A stretch of 64,000 nucleotides of DNA, taken from contig JAEERY010000052.1 in assembly GCA_016286035.1 (NCBI GenBank), positions 1-64,000 on the forward strand, in the 5' to 3' direction. This DNA is from Lachnospiraceae bacterium. GTDB lineage: Bacteria; Bacillota; Clostridia; Lachnospirales; Lachnospiraceae. Of this stretch, positions 34,692 through 43,941 are shown in pieces. The position numbers and the translations under genes are program-made. Position 1 is the first letter of the stretch; the number at the start of each line of letters is the position of its first letter. The notes below the pieces were generated by a model that was given only the letters and a program-made list of their open reading frames with translations, was not told where the DNA came from and ran no database searches.

Positions 34692-35843
34692 ATGGATACA
34701 TTTATTGACAAACTTGCACAAAAAACAGTGGCAAATGATATCATCAATGCCAACACTGCTGCCGAAGCAAGAGAGAGCCAGAGAATAAAAGATCAGCTGG
34801 CAGGATACGAAGAACTCCTTCAGGAGATGAAGCAGGTCAACTTAAAGAATATTGAGTCGGCTTCCAAAGTAAGTGATATGTTGGGTGAAGCAGGCAGTCT
34901 CGCAACGAGAGATGCCGGAGGAGCCGAGGTTTCCAAAGAGATGATAGATGCAGCAAAGGCTTCATCGGAAGAAACCTTGCGCGAAGTTCGTTCTGCATCC
35001 CAGGAAACTGTAAGTGCAGTCAGGACGGCGACAGAGGATATGGTTGCCGCATCAATGAGATCGTCTGAAAAAGCCATAGCTGCCACAAATTCTTCAAAAG
35101 AAGAGATAATCGCGGCATTTAAAGAGAACACGGATAATGTTAAGGAGTCTATTGACAGTCTCAAGAGATCTGCCGATGACGCTGTAGCATCCGTAAAGAG
35201 AGCATCTGATGATGCTATTACATCCATTAGCGGTAAAGCAGGAGAGAATATAGAAGAGATCAACAAAGCTGCAGCAACCGTGAAAGAAGCATGCGATGCC
35301 GGGATAGATGGCATGAAGACAGCATCTGCTGAAAGTGCCGAGAGCATAAAACAGGTTTCGGTATCAAGTGTTGAAGAGATTAAGAACGCTTCTTCTGCAA
35401 GTGTTGAAGATATAAAGAATGCTTCCGCAGCGAGTGTTGAGGATATAAAGAATGCTTCTGCAGCAAGCGTTGAAGATATAAAACAGGCATCGGCTGAAGC
35501 AACCGAGACGATCAAACAGGTTGTTGCCGAAGGATTGGATGCTATCAAACAGGCAAGCGGAGACGTTGTAAAAGGTGAAGCGCCCGCTATGGATCAGACA
35601 TACCTTGATGCACAGTTTGACGATGTTCATGATGCAATACATACAGAGAACGTCAAGGTGTACAGAAATGTTCAGGCTGCAGTTGATGACAGCCTTGCTG
35701 ATCAGACCAAAGCTTTAAGAGGATATATAGAAAATGCCGGTAAGGACGGAACAAAGCTGCCCATCGTACTTGGTGTGGTGAATTTTGCTCTTGATATCAT
35801 CATCCTTGCCATATTACTGCTTAATTCACTGGGTATTTTCTAG
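34692..35843 (+). CDS. Hendecad-repeat coiled-coil protein with C-terminal membrane anchor
   Basis: A 383-residue protein of unknown family. Residues 90-287 form at least 18 uninterrupted 11-residue repeats with a hydrophobic residue recurring at the same place (for example ASAASVEDIKN), a hendecad pattern that predicts a long right-handed coiled coil. The last about 28 residues are a transmembrane helix (LPIVLGVVNFALDIIILAIL), so it is tail-anchored. The ATG at 34692 was chosen because GGAGG precedes it; an ATG at 34680 has no site. It ends 9 bases before the M23 peptidase gene, suggesting a link to the envelope. Possible role: membrane-tethered spacer or scaffold. Confidence 0.75.
   Translation: MDTFIDKLAQKTVANDIINANTAAEARESQRIKDQLAGYEELLQEMKQVNLKNIESASKVSDMLGEAGSLATRDAGGAEVSKEMIDAAKASSEETLREVRSASQETVSAVRTATEDMVAASMRSSEKAIAATNSSKEEIIAAFKENTDNVKESIDSLKRSADDAVASVKRASDDAITSISGKAGENIEEINKAAATVKEACDAGIDGMKTASAESAESIKQVSVSSVEEIKNASSASVEDIKNASAASVEDIKNASAASVEDIKQASAEATETIKQVVAEGLDAIKQASGDVVKGEAPAMDQTYLDAQFDDVHDAIHTENVKVYRNVQAAVDDSLADQTKALRGYIENAGKDGTKLPIVLGVVNFALDIIILAILLLNSLGIF
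35367..35498 (+). repeat. Four near-identical 33-base tandem repeats inside the coiled-coil gene
   Basis: Four 33-base units starting AGTGTTGAAGA or close variants lie head to tail and encode SVEDIKNASAA-type units. A fifth, more diverged copy follows to 35531. The near-identity at DNA level suggests recent expansion of the repeat and possible length variation between strains. Confidence 0.85.
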
Positions 35844-35852
35844 TTTTTGATT

Positions 35853-37433
35853 ATGAAGTTTATTACAAGCCGCTATAAAAGGATGAGAGTGGTAATGTTC
35901 AGATTGTCCTTTATAGTGATATTTCTAAATATAATCTTTATACCGCAATATCAGAAGATCCGTCCTGAAGGCAACAACTTTTTTAAGGTTTTTCTTAACA
36001 ATGAGTATGTTGGTTCGGTAGGAAAGCAGACAGACGTTGACCAGCTTTTGGTTGAAGCCAGAAGAGAGGTCGCTTCGGCATCCGATGCATTCGTGTTCCT
36101 GGAAGCTTCCGTCACTACAGAAGGAAGCGAAGTGATGTTTGGTGAAACTGATTCGGAAGACAGTGTAAGACAAAACATGGTCAACTGTCTTGAGAAAAGC
36201 ATGCACGAAGGACTTAAACCGGCATATACCGTTAAGATAGGAGGGTTCACCGTAAATCTTGCATCTCTTGATGATGTCAAGAGAGTACTTCAGGCGGCGG
36301 TTGATAAGTATGACCTTGATCATGAGTATACTGTTTCTCTTGAGAAGGATCATGTCAGAGAGCTTAATGCTCTTACGGCATCGATAGTCCCTGTGGAAGA
36401 ATCGGGAGAAGAGGATACCACTGGTACGCTTAAAGGAGCAGGTTTTGAGAGGCTGTGCAGTGAAAGCGTATTGGAAGGAGATAGCATACAGGAGGCCAAG
36501 AGTTTTTCTGATTTCGATTACGGGCTGCTGAGCCTGTCTTTTGATAATTCCATTGAGATAGTAGATGCATATCTTTCTGAAGGACAGCTTGAGAGCGTTG
36601 ATGCTGCTATTGACAGTATAACCGCGAGTCAGGATAAGAACGTGGTTTATGAGGTGCAGTCGGGAGATACACTCTCGGGCATTTCTATGGCCACCGATAT
36701 TCCGATGGAAAAGATCATAGCATTAAATGATGCCATCGAGGATGAGAATTCCATGATCAGAGTCGGTCAGGAGATCATCATAACCAATCCTGAACCTCCG
36801 CTCTCGATCAACAGGGTAGAGCAGGAATATATAGAAGAAGATTATGATGCGGAAGTCGTTTATATAGATAATGACGAATGGTACACCACGGATCGTGTCA
36901 CCAGACAGGAACCCAGTGCGGGCCACAGAAACATAGTTGCACAGATAAACTATTTCAATGATAAGGAAGTCAGCAGAGAAGTCATTAAAGAACAGGTTCT
37001 ATTAGAGGCCGTTCCCAAGATCGTTGAAAGAGGGACCAAAGTTCCTCCTACCTATATAAAGCCTATAAGCGGTGGACGACTTTCTTCTACATTCGGAAAG
37101 AGAAATGCACCTACAAGGGGTGCATCTACATATCATCAGGGTGTGGACTGGGCAATCGCAAAGGGCTCATCGGTTGTGGCATCATCCGGCGGTAAGGTAA
37201 CAAAGGCCGGTTGGGCAAAGGGCTACGGATACGTTGTATATATCCAGCACCCGGATGGAAAGGAGACCAGATACGGACATTTGAGCAAGGTGCTTGTAAG
37301 TGTCGGTCAGACTGTAAGGCAGGGAGATAAGATCGCATTGAGCGGAAACTCAGGCGTCAGCACCGGACCTCACCTCCACTTTGAGATACGTGTCAACGGT
37401 ACGGCTGTTAATCCGCTTAAGTATCTGAACTAG
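35853..37433 (+). CDS. M23 peptidoglycan endopeptidase with LysM and G5 domains
   Basis: A protein of about 526 residues. An N-terminal membrane segment (about 18-35) exports or anchors it. A long middle region is followed by LysM (YEVQSGDTLSGIS, near 270-315), a G5 domain (QINYFNDKEVSREVIKEQ, near 365-400) and a C-terminal M23 domain whose zinc site HQGVDWA and HLHFEI is intact. It would bind and cleave peptidoglycan cross-links outside the cell during growth or division. The start is uncertain: ATG at 35853 or TTG at 35847, both with a poor ribosome-binding site. It probably shares a transcript with the coiled-coil gene just upstream. Confidence 0.9.
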   Translation: MKFITSRYKRMRVVMFRLSFIVIFLNIIFIPQYQKIRPEGNNFFKVFLNNEYVGSVGKQTDVDQLLVEARREVASASDAFVFLEASVTTEGSEVMFGETDSEDSVRQNMVNCLEKSMHEGLKPAYTVKIGGFTVNLASLDDVKRVLQAAVDKYDLDHEYTVSLEKDHVRELNALTASIVPVEESGEEDTTGTLKGAGFERLCSESVLEGDSIQEAKSFSDFDYGLLSLSFDNSIEIVDAYLSEGQLESVDAAIDSITASQDKNVVYEVQSGDTLSGISMATDIPMEKIIALNDAIEDENSMIRVGQEIIITNPEPPLSINRVEQEYIEEDYDAEVVYIDNDEWYTTDRVTRQEPSAGHRNIVAQINYFNDKEVSREVIKEQVLLEAVPKIVERGTKVPPTYIKPISGGRLSSTFGKRNAPTRGASTYHQGVDWAIAKGSSVVASSGGKVTKAGWAKGYGYVVYIQHPDGKETRYGHLSKVLVSVGQTVRQGDKIALSGNSGVSTGPHLHFEIRVNGTAVNPLKYLN

Positions 37434-37461
37434 CCTTAGATCCATAAGCACACGCGTTCGG

Positions 37462-37490
37462 TTTACAAATTTGGCATATGCGTGTATACT
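37462..37490 (+). promoter_or_regulatory. Promoter for murA
   Basis: TTTACA at 37462-37467, 17-base spacer, TATACT at 37485-37490. It lies about 85 bases before the murA start. ACACGC and GCGTGT flank the -35 region as an inverted repeat. Confidence 0.7.
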
Positions 37491-37576
37491 ATAAAAGGTT
37501 GTATGTATTTTTATACAATATTTTGTTGTTTGAAGATTCGATATACTATATATAGATTAAAACCGAAGAGGTTGAT

Positions 37577-38869
37577 ATGGAACAATATGTGATCAAGGGT
37601 GGCGCACCACTTGTTGGTGAGGTTGAGATAGGCGGTGCCAAGAATGCGGCACTGGCGATTCTTGCAGCAGCCACCATGACAGATGAGACGGTATTGATAG
37701 AGAATGTTCCGGATGTAAGAGATACCAATGTTATGATCCAGGCAATGGAGAGCGTTGGTGTTATAGTTGAGCGTCCAGAGAGACATACTGTCAAGATCAA
37801 TGCCGGCAATATAAGGGTTCAGACAATTGATGATGAATCCATAAAAAAGATCAGAGCATCCTATTATCTTATAGGAGCACTGCTCGGAAAGTATAATGAA
37901 GCTGAAGTTGCTCTTCCCGGAGGCTGTAATATCGGAAGCCGTCCGATAGACCTTCATATAAAAGGTTTCAGAGCGCTGGGAGCTAAGGTTGAGATATCGC
38001 ACGGTATCATAATCGCGAAGGCAGAGAAGCTTCACAGCGGACATATATATCTTGATAAGGTATCTGTGGGAGCGACCATCAATGTTATGATGGCAGCAGT
38101 TCTTGCGGAAGGAAAGACCATAATCGAGAATGCCGCAAAAGAGCCTCATGTCGTTGATGTGGCAAACTTCTTAAACAGAATGGGAGCAAATGTCAAAGGA
38201 GCAGGTACCGATGTTATCCGTATAAAAGGTGTACCGAAGTTACACGGTACCGATTATGCGATCATCCCGGATCAGATAGAAGCGGGAACATTCATGTTTG
38301 CTGCTGCTATCACAAAAGGTGATGTAACTGTTAAGAATGTTATTCCCAAGCATCTTGAGTCCATAAGTTCAAAGCTGCTTGAGATAGGATGCGAGATAGA
38401 AGAATCGGATGAGGCTGTAAGAGTCGTAGCATCAAAGAGACTGGGACATACTCATGTTAATACTCTTCCCTATCCAGGTTTTCCTACAGATATGCAGCCA
38501 CAGATTACGGTGGCACTTGGATTGTCAAAGGGAACGAGCATCGTGACCGAGAGCCTGTTTGAGAACAGATTCAGATATGTTGATGAACTCACCCGTATGG
38601 GAGCGAGCATTAAGGTAGAAGGCAGCGTTGCGATCATAGATGGCGTTGAAAAGTATACCGGAGCGGGAATAAGCGCGCCGGACTTAAGAGCAGGTGCGGC
38701 ACTGGTGCTGGCAGGACTTGCGGCAGAAGGATATACGACGGTAGAAGATATCAAATATATAGAAAGAGGCTATGAGGACTTTGACGAGAAGCTTAGGGGA
38801 CTTGGAGCCATGATCGAAAAGGTTAATACCGAGAAGGATATCCAGAGATTTAAATTAAAGGTTGTGTAG
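37577..38869 (+). CDS. murA: UDP-N-acetylglucosamine 1-carboxyvinyltransferase
   Basis: A 430-residue MurA, standard length. It catalyses the first committed step of peptidoglycan synthesis, transferring enolpyruvate from PEP to UDP-GlcNAc in the cytoplasm. K22-N23 in GGAKNAAL and the catalytic loop PGGC117NIGSRPIDLH are present; a Cys at this place is the residue modified by fosfomycin, so the enzyme should be sensitive. It is preceded by its own promoter and by the M23 peptidase gene, and is followed by a terminator. Confidence 0.96.
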   Translation: MEQYVIKGGAPLVGEVEIGGAKNAALAILAAATMTDETVLIENVPDVRDTNVMIQAMESVGVIVERPERHTVKINAGNIRVQTIDDESIKKIRASYYLIGALLGKYNEAEVALPGGCNIGSRPIDLHIKGFRALGAKVEISHGIIIAKAEKLHSGHIYLDKVSVGATINVMMAAVLAEGKTIIENAAKEPHVVDVANFLNRMGANVKGAGTDVIRIKGVPKLHGTDYAIIPDQIEAGTFMFAAAITKGDVTVKNVIPKHLESISSKLLEIGCEIEESDEAVRVVASKRLGHTHVNTLPYPGFPTDMQPQITVALGLSKGTSIVTESLFENRFRYVDELTRMGASIKVEGSVAIIDGVEKYTGAGISAPDLRAGAALVLAGLAAEGYTTVEDIKYIERGYEDFDEKLRGLGAMIEKVNTEKDIQRFKLKVV

Positions 38870-38907
38870 TATATTGATATGATGAGAAGTATTTTTCTTG
38901 TTATGAT

Positions 38908-38936
38908 AAAAAAGTCTTCCGAGTGAGGACTTTTTT
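38908..38936 (+). terminator. Rho-independent terminator after murA
   Basis: An AAAAAGTCTTC arm pairs with GAGGACTTTTT around CGAGT, with a T-tract from 38931. Confidence 0.88.
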
Positions 38937-38952
38937 ATTTGCTTTAAATATG

Positions 38953-38979
38953 TTACACAGTTGATTTCATTGATATAAT
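38953..38979 (+). promoter_or_regulatory. Extended -10 promoter directly before the helicase gene
   Basis: TGATATAAT at 38971-38979 is an extended -10 element (TGN-TATAAT); a weak TTACAC lies at 38953-38958, 15 bases away. Transcription would start near 38986, the ATG itself, and no ribosome-binding site is visible. Confidence 0.55.
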
Positions 38980-38985
38980 GATTAT

Positions 38986-41427
38986 ATGCGAAATGTAAAG
39001 ATATCGGTTCGATCTCTTGTTGAATTCATACTAAGGGAAGGGGACATAGACAACAGAATAGCACATGATGCTGCAACCGCAATGCAGGAAGGCGGTAGAC
39101 TGCATCGCAAGATACAGAGAGCCCAGGGCGGTGAATACAGGGCTGAGGTTCCTCTTTCTTATACCTATATTAACGGCAATCTCATATCGGATACAATAAG
39201 CGACGCATGTGAAAATCCAGAGAACCTTGATCTGACCACGGTAACGGTAGACGGCAGAGCTGACGGAATCATAGATATAGATCCAGTTACTATAGATGAG
39301 ATAAAAGGAACTTACAGAAAACTCGAGCGTATGGATGCTCCGGACAATGTACACCTTGCACAGGCAAAGTGCTATGCGTTTATATACGCTTCTCAAAACG
39401 GTCTTGAAAAGATCGGAGCCCAGATGACATATGTAAATATGGACACGGAAGAGATCAAAAGATTTCAGTATGTGTTTATGTTTAACGAACTTGATGTATG
39501 GTTTGGCGAACTGATGAAGGAATACATACGATGGGTTGATATGGAACAGGACTGGTTCGAAAAGAGAAACATATCCATAAAGGATACAGAGTTTCCTTTT
39601 GATTACAGAGAAGGACAAAAAGAACTCGTCACACATGTCTACCATACCATAGTACACGGAAGAAAGCTTTTTCTGGAAGCTCCTACCGGGGTAGGTAAGA
39701 CAATTTCGACAATCTTCCCGACGATAAAAGCCATAGGAGAGAAAAAAGCTCAGAGGATGTTTTATCTTACCGCCAAGACAGTGACTCGAACGGTGGCATC
39801 TGATACCATGAATATTCTGAGAGATAAAGGCTTGAGGTTTAAGAGTATAGTACTTACGGCCAAAGATAAGATATGTCCTCTTGAAGAAAGAAACTGCAAT
39901 CCGGAAGCATGTCCGTATGCGAAGGGACATTTTGACAGAGTAAATGATGCCATGTTTGCGATCCTCACGGAGTGTGAGGATTTTGACAGGAATACATTAG
40001 AGGAATATGCTGAAAGATTCTGTGTATGTCCGTTTGAGTTTTCCCTTGACGTGAGTCTGTTTTGCGATGCGATCATATGTGATTATAATTATCTGTTTGA
40101 TCCGCATGTATCCTTAAAAAGGTTCTTTTCTGACGGCAAGCCTGCAGACAGCATCTTTTTGATAGATGAAGCACATAATCTTGTCGACAGGGGCAGGAAC
40201 ATGTACAGTGCGGTCATCAATAAGACTGTTACTCTAAGGATAAAGAGTCTGATCAAAGGGCTTGATCCTACTCTTACCAGAAGACTGGGAAGCGTAAATA
40301 AGGAACTTCTGGCACTTAAAAAGGAACTGGATAATGAAGATATAAGTCAAGGGTATACAGGAAGGCATGTGATCTATCAGGATATACTTAAACTTGTGCT
40401 CTCCATGCAGCGTCTGTCGGACAGACTTCAGCATTTTTTGGAGAATACCGACCACAGTAAGATCAGGGAAGAACTTCTGGATTTTTACTTTGATGTTTCC
40501 CACTTCTTATATATATATGATCTTTTAAGCGAGGGTTATATCATATACGGATATTATGATAGGGATGAGTTCTGCGTCCGCATTTTTTGTGTCGATCCTT
40601 CTCAAAATCTTGTCGCATGCATGGATAAAGGAGTGAGCAGTGTTTTGTTTTCCGCAACTCTTCTTCCGATAAGATATTATAAAAGTCTTCTTGGAGGAAA
40701 AGAGGAGGATTATGAGGTCTATGCAAGATCCACATTCGATCCTTCAAAAAGAGGATTGTATCTTGCTCAGGGTGTTACTACAAAGTATACCGAGAGAAGT
40801 AAGGAACAGTATGAGAGGATAGCCGCGTATATACATGATATAGTTGAAGCAAGAAGCGGAAAATATATGGTGTTCTTTCCTTCTTACAGTTTTTTGGAGA
40901 ATGTTAGGGAACTGTATGAAAACAGGTACTGTTTTTTTGAAGAAACAAAAGATATAAGACTTGCAATACAGAATGAGCGTATGACTGATGAAGAAAAGGA
41001 AGAATTCCTTGCCCTGTTTTCAAATGATGAAAGCTTGGATACACAGCAGGGAACGCTTCTGGGATTCTGCGTTCTTGGGGGCGTCTTTTCCGAAGGTATC
41101 GATCTGCAGGGGGATAACCTTATAGGGGCCATTATAGTCGGAACGGGTATACCGATGGTCTGTGAGGAGAATGAACTTATAAAGTCATATTTTGATGCCA
41201 GGGATGGTGAGGGTATGAAGTATGCGTATGTCTATCCAGGGTTTAATAAGGTGTTGCAGGCTGCGGGAAGAGTGATAAGGACACATGATGATATAGGTAT
41301 AGTAGCTTTATTGGATTACAGATTCGATTATGCTTCATACAGAGAACTCTATCCAAGGGAATGGAGCAATATAAAGCGGGTAAACAGAGACAGTATCAGA
41401 CGCGAGCTGATGGATTTTTGGTATTGA
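38986..41427 (+). CDS. XPD/DinG-like Fe-S DNA helicase with N-terminal PD-(D/E)XK nuclease domain
   Basis: An 813-residue superfamily 2 helicase. Residues 1-180 carry a RecB/Cas4-like nuclease core: H40, D93, E105-I-K107 and Q126-X3-Y. The helicase follows with Walker A APTGVGKT (232-239), an iron-sulfur-type cysteine group (C297, C304, C309, C346, C348), DEAH (394-397) and motif VI QAAGRVIRT near 775. It probably unwinds and trims DNA in repair. No ribosome-binding site precedes the ATG, and the promoter lies immediately upstream, so translation may be leaderless. The gene is followed by a tRNA. Confidence 0.88.
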   Translation: MRNVKISVRSLVEFILREGDIDNRIAHDAATAMQEGGRLHRKIQRAQGGEYRAEVPLSYTYINGNLISDTISDACENPENLDLTTVTVDGRADGIIDIDPVTIDEIKGTYRKLERMDAPDNVHLAQAKCYAFIYASQNGLEKIGAQMTYVNMDTEEIKRFQYVFMFNELDVWFGELMKEYIRWVDMEQDWFEKRNISIKDTEFPFDYREGQKELVTHVYHTIVHGRKLFLEAPTGVGKTISTIFPTIKAIGEKKAQRMFYLTAKTVTRTVASDTMNILRDKGLRFKSIVLTAKDKICPLEERNCNPEACPYAKGHFDRVNDAMFAILTECEDFDRNTLEEYAERFCVCPFEFSLDVSLFCDAIICDYNYLFDPHVSLKRFFSDGKPADSIFLIDEAHNLVDRGRNMYSAVINKTVTLRIKSLIKGLDPTLTRRLGSVNKELLALKKELDNEDISQGYTGRHVIYQDILKLVLSMQRLSDRLQHFLENTDHSKIREELLDFYFDVSHFLYIYDLLSEGYIIYGYYDRDEFCVRIFCVDPSQNLVACMDKGVSSVLFSATLLPIRYYKSLLGGKEEDYEVYARSTFDPSKRGLYLAQGVTTKYTERSKEQYERIAAYIHDIVEARSGKYMVFFPSYSFLENVRELYENRYCFFEETKDIRLAIQNERMTDEEKEEFLALFSNDESLDTQQGTLLGFCVLGGVFSEGIDLQGDNLIGAIIVGTGIPMVCEENELIKSYFDARDGEGMKYAYVYPGFNKVLQAAGRVIRTHDDIGIVALLDYRFDYASYRELYPREWSNIKRVNRDSIRRELMDFWY

Positions 41428-41452
41428 GAATGGTATGGATAAATGCTATAAT
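41424..41452 (+). promoter_or_regulatory. Promoter for tRNA-Gly
   Basis: TTGAGA at 41424-41429, 17-base spacer, TATAAT at 41447-41452, overlapping the stop codon of the helicase gene. Transcription would begin about 12 bases before the tRNA. Confidence 0.7.
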
Positions 41453-41471
41453 TCTTAGGATTGATGTGTGT

Positions 41472-41542
41472 GCAGGATTAGTCTATCGGTAGGGCGCCAG
41501 CTTCCCAAGCTGGATAGGCGGGTTCGACTCCCGTATCCTGCT
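41472..41542 (+). tRNA. tRNA-Gly (anticodon CCC)
   Basis: A 71-base cloverleaf. The acceptor arms GCAGGAT (41472-41478) and ATCCTGC (41535-41541) pair perfectly with discriminator T. The anticodon stem CCAGC/GCTGG closes the loop TTCCCAA, giving anticodon CCC for GGG. The T-arm contains GGTTCGACTC. No CCA is encoded. It is a single tRNA between the helicase and CYTH genes. Confidence 0.93.
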
Positions 41543-41592
41543 TGTGGCGGTATCTATGGGTAGGTATCGCCATTAGTTTTCTGGAGGTTTTC

Positions 41593-42126
41593 ATGGGAAT
41601 AGAGATAGAAAAGAAATATACAGTAAAAAGCATCCCGAAAGATATAGACAGCTATCCGTATCATGTGATAGAACAGGCATATCTTAATGTTCATCCGGCG
41701 ATAAGGGTGAGACGTGAAGATGATATCTTTTACATGACCTATAAAGGAGCCCGTTCCGAAAAGGAAGGAGAGATAGGGCAGGTTGAGTACAACATGCCGC
41801 TTGATAAGGAGTCATACAACAGACTCGCATCCAAAGCAGAAGGTATACTGATAAAAAAGAAGAGATACCTTATTCCTTTAGATGAAGAAGCTTTTGAAAG
41901 AGAGTATCTAGATTTACATCCGGATCTGACAGAAAGTATAAAGAACGGTGATATACAGATAGAACTTGATGTATTTGGAAGTCCTTATGAAGGGGTTATC
42001 ATCGCAGAAGTAGAGTTTCCTGATGAGGAAAGTGCAAGAAAATTCAAGACTGTAGAGTGGTTTGACAAAGAGGTGACGGGAGATCCAAAGTACAGCAATG
42101 CACAGATGAGCAAGGGAGTATTATGA
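41593..42126 (+). CDS. CYTH-domain protein
   Basis: A 177-residue CYTH/triphosphate tunnel metalloenzyme. The N-terminal signature E4-X-E6-X-K8 (GIEIEKKY) and alternating charged strands (IRVRRE, EVEFPDEE) that line the tunnel are present. Such enzymes hydrolyse inorganic triphosphate or related polyphosphate substrates; a class IV adenylate cyclase role is possible but less common. The ATG at 41593 has TGGAGG upstream. It overlaps aroB by an ATGA junction. Confidence 0.88.
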   Translation: MGIEIEKKYTVKSIPKDIDSYPYHVIEQAYLNVHPAIRVRREDDIFYMTYKGARSEKEGEIGQVEYNMPLDKESYNRLASKAEGILIKKKRYLIPLDEEAFEREYLDLHPDLTESIKNGDIQIELDVFGSPYEGVIIAEVEFPDEESARKFKTVEWFDKEVTGDPKYSNAQMSKGVL

Positions 42127-43235
42127 GTACATTCAGAGTAGAACTAAAAAAGGTAGTTGATGACAGTTACGATATATCGGTAGGTTATGAACTGCAAAAC
42201 CAGCTGATCGGGGATATCAGATCAGGACTTGTCGGTAAGATAAAAAAGTTTGCAATAATAACAGACAGCATAGTTGAAAACCTATATGCAAAGCCGATAT
42301 ACGATGCATTAAAAGAAACAGGATATCAGGCAGACATGTTTGTGTTTCCCGAGGGAGAGAAGAGCAAGACCAGAGAAGTTAAAGCCATGATAGAAGATGA
42401 GATGCTCGCCAAAGGATATCGCAGGGACTGCTGTATACTGGCAATAGGCGGAGGAGTTGTAACCGATCTGGCGGGATTTGTTGCGGGTACATATGGCAGA
42501 GGAGTGCCGTTTATAAACTATGCAACAACTCTTTTGGCTGCAGCAGATGCTTCAGTGGGAGGAAAGACGGCGGTTGATACGCCTCTAGCCACCAATCTGA
42601 TCGGGCTTTTCAATCAGCCTGTAAAGGTATATCTGGATATCGCAACATGGAAGACATTGCCAAAGAGACAGATAATCAGCGGACTGGCAGAAACTATAAA
42701 GCATGCATGCCTTGCCGATAAGGAGTTTTTTGATTACATAGATGAACATATGGATGATATCCTGAAACTTGAGACAGAAGCCTGTGAACATATCGCACAC
42801 GAAAACTGTGCGATAAAGTACAAGGTGGTAATGAAGGACGAGAGAGAATCTGGTCTCAGAGAAGTTTTAAATCTTGGACATACAGTAGGTCGTGCGATCG
42901 AGACAGAAAGCGGATATGAGCTCATGCACGGAGAAGCTGTTTCCATAGGCATGGTGGCTGAAGTAAAGCTTGCCAACAGATTGAACTTACTGTCAGCTGA
43001 TGAAATGAATGCAGTCATAAAGCTTTTGGATAAAGCAGGACTTCCGACTAAGATACCTGAATATATTGACAGGGAAGCACTGGTAAAGAGACTGTATACG
43101 GACAAAAAGGTTCGTGACGGAAAGTTAAGATTTGTTCTTCAGGACAGCATCGGGTCGATAAAAGAATTCGAACCCGGTGTATTTGCCAAACCTATTGAAG
43201 AAAGTCTGGCAAGAGATATAATTATGGAGATGTAA
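42123..43235 (+). CDS. aroB: 3-dehydroquinate synthase
   Basis: A 370-residue AroB, full length. It converts DAHP to 3-dehydroquinate in the shikimate pathway using NAD and a metal. LAIGGGVVTDLAGFVAGTYGRG, TTLLAAADASVGGKTAV and LNLGHTVGRAIE, with HGEAVSIGM, are the family motifs, including the metal-binding Glu and His residues. It overlaps the CYTH gene by 4 bases and is probably co-transcribed with the membrane protein that follows. No other shikimate genes are present. Confidence 0.95.
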   Translation: MSTFRVELKKVVDDSYDISVGYELQNQLIGDIRSGLVGKIKKFAIITDSIVENLYAKPIYDALKETGYQADMFVFPEGEKSKTREVKAMIEDEMLAKGYRRDCCILAIGGGVVTDLAGFVAGTYGRGVPFINYATTLLAAADASVGGKTAVDTPLATNLIGLFNQPVKVYLDIATWKTLPKRQIISGLAETIKHACLADKEFFDYIDEHMDDILKLETEACEHIAHENCAIKYKVVMKDERESGLREVLNLGHTVGRAIETESGYELMHGEAVSIGMVAEVKLANRLNLLSADEMNAVIKLLDKAGLPTKIPEYIDREALVKRLYTDKKVRDGKLRFVLQDSIGSIKEFEPGVFAKPIEESLARDIIMEM

Positions 43236-43257
43236 CAATTGTTTTGAGGGATCATAT

Positions 43258-43830
43258 ATGAATACTGAAAACAGATTGGGAACAAAACAGATAGCCATGA
43301 CGGCTGCACTTTTGGCAATATGCATACTCAGTCAGGTTTTTAAGAATCTGAGCATATTTATAACAGGACCGATTGTCAATGCATGTCTGATACTGGCCGT
43401 TCTCATGGTGAATCTGCCCTGTGCGATGATACTGAGTATTATAACACCGATAACTGCTTATATAATAACCGGTGGAGGCGTGATGGCTGCAGTGCCTATT
43501 ATAGTGCCCTTTATTATGATGGGCAATGTTGTGATCGTTATCATGACCTTCTTTCTTGTCAAAAAAGAGATGAGAGAACCAAAGGATATGACCATGCGTA
43601 TACATAAATATATTGTGGCTGTTGTAGCTTCACTCGCTAAAGGTGTGTTCATGGGGATAACCATATCACTCTGGCTGATACCATCATTTCTTCCGACTGA
43701 AAGTCCGCTCAGAGGAAAGATGGATATGCTCCAGACTACATTTTCACTGTACCAGTTCGTTACGGCTTGCATTGGATTTGTTTATGCTTATCTCGTATGG
43801 ACAGCCATGAAGTATGTAAAGATGGACTGA
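43258..43830 (+). CDS. ECF transporter S component-like membrane protein
   Basis: A 190-residue protein with five to six hydrophobic helices and an N-terminal KQIAMTAALLAICILSQ segment, typical of substrate-binding S components of energy-coupling-factor vitamin transporters. The EcfA and EcfT partners are not here; they are usually shared and encoded elsewhere. The vitamin or metal substrate cannot be told from sequence. It follows aroB by 22 bases in the same direction with GAGGGATC as binding site. Confidence 0.7.
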   Translation: MNTENRLGTKQIAMTAALLAICILSQVFKNLSIFITGPIVNACLILAVLMVNLPCAMILSIITPITAYIITGGGVMAAVPIIVPFIMMGNVVIVIMTFFLVKKEMREPKDMTMRIHKYIVAVVASLAKGVFMGITISLWLIPSFLPTESPLRGKMDMLQTTFSLYQFVTACIGFVYAYLVWTAMKYVKMD

Positions 43831-43941
43831 TATATGACAGTATTACAAATATATGATTAATATGATTTTGGCTGATTTCATGGGTCGTTTTTGGAGCGAT
43901 CCATGAATTATTTTTATATTTGAAAATTTTTTTATTTTTTT

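Noticed and set aside
35367..35531. Possible CRISPR array because of 33-base repeats
   Set aside because: The units are contiguous without spacers and encode in-frame coiled-coil repeats.
34820..35548. Long reverse-strand open frame of 242 codons rich in Ser and Ala
   Set aside because: It lies entirely within the hendecad-repeat gene and reflects its repetitive codons; it has no ribosome-binding site and no recognisable domain.
39031..39930. Reverse-strand open frame of 299 codons
   Set aside because: It is antisense to the nuclease and Walker A region of the helicase and has no domain or start signal.
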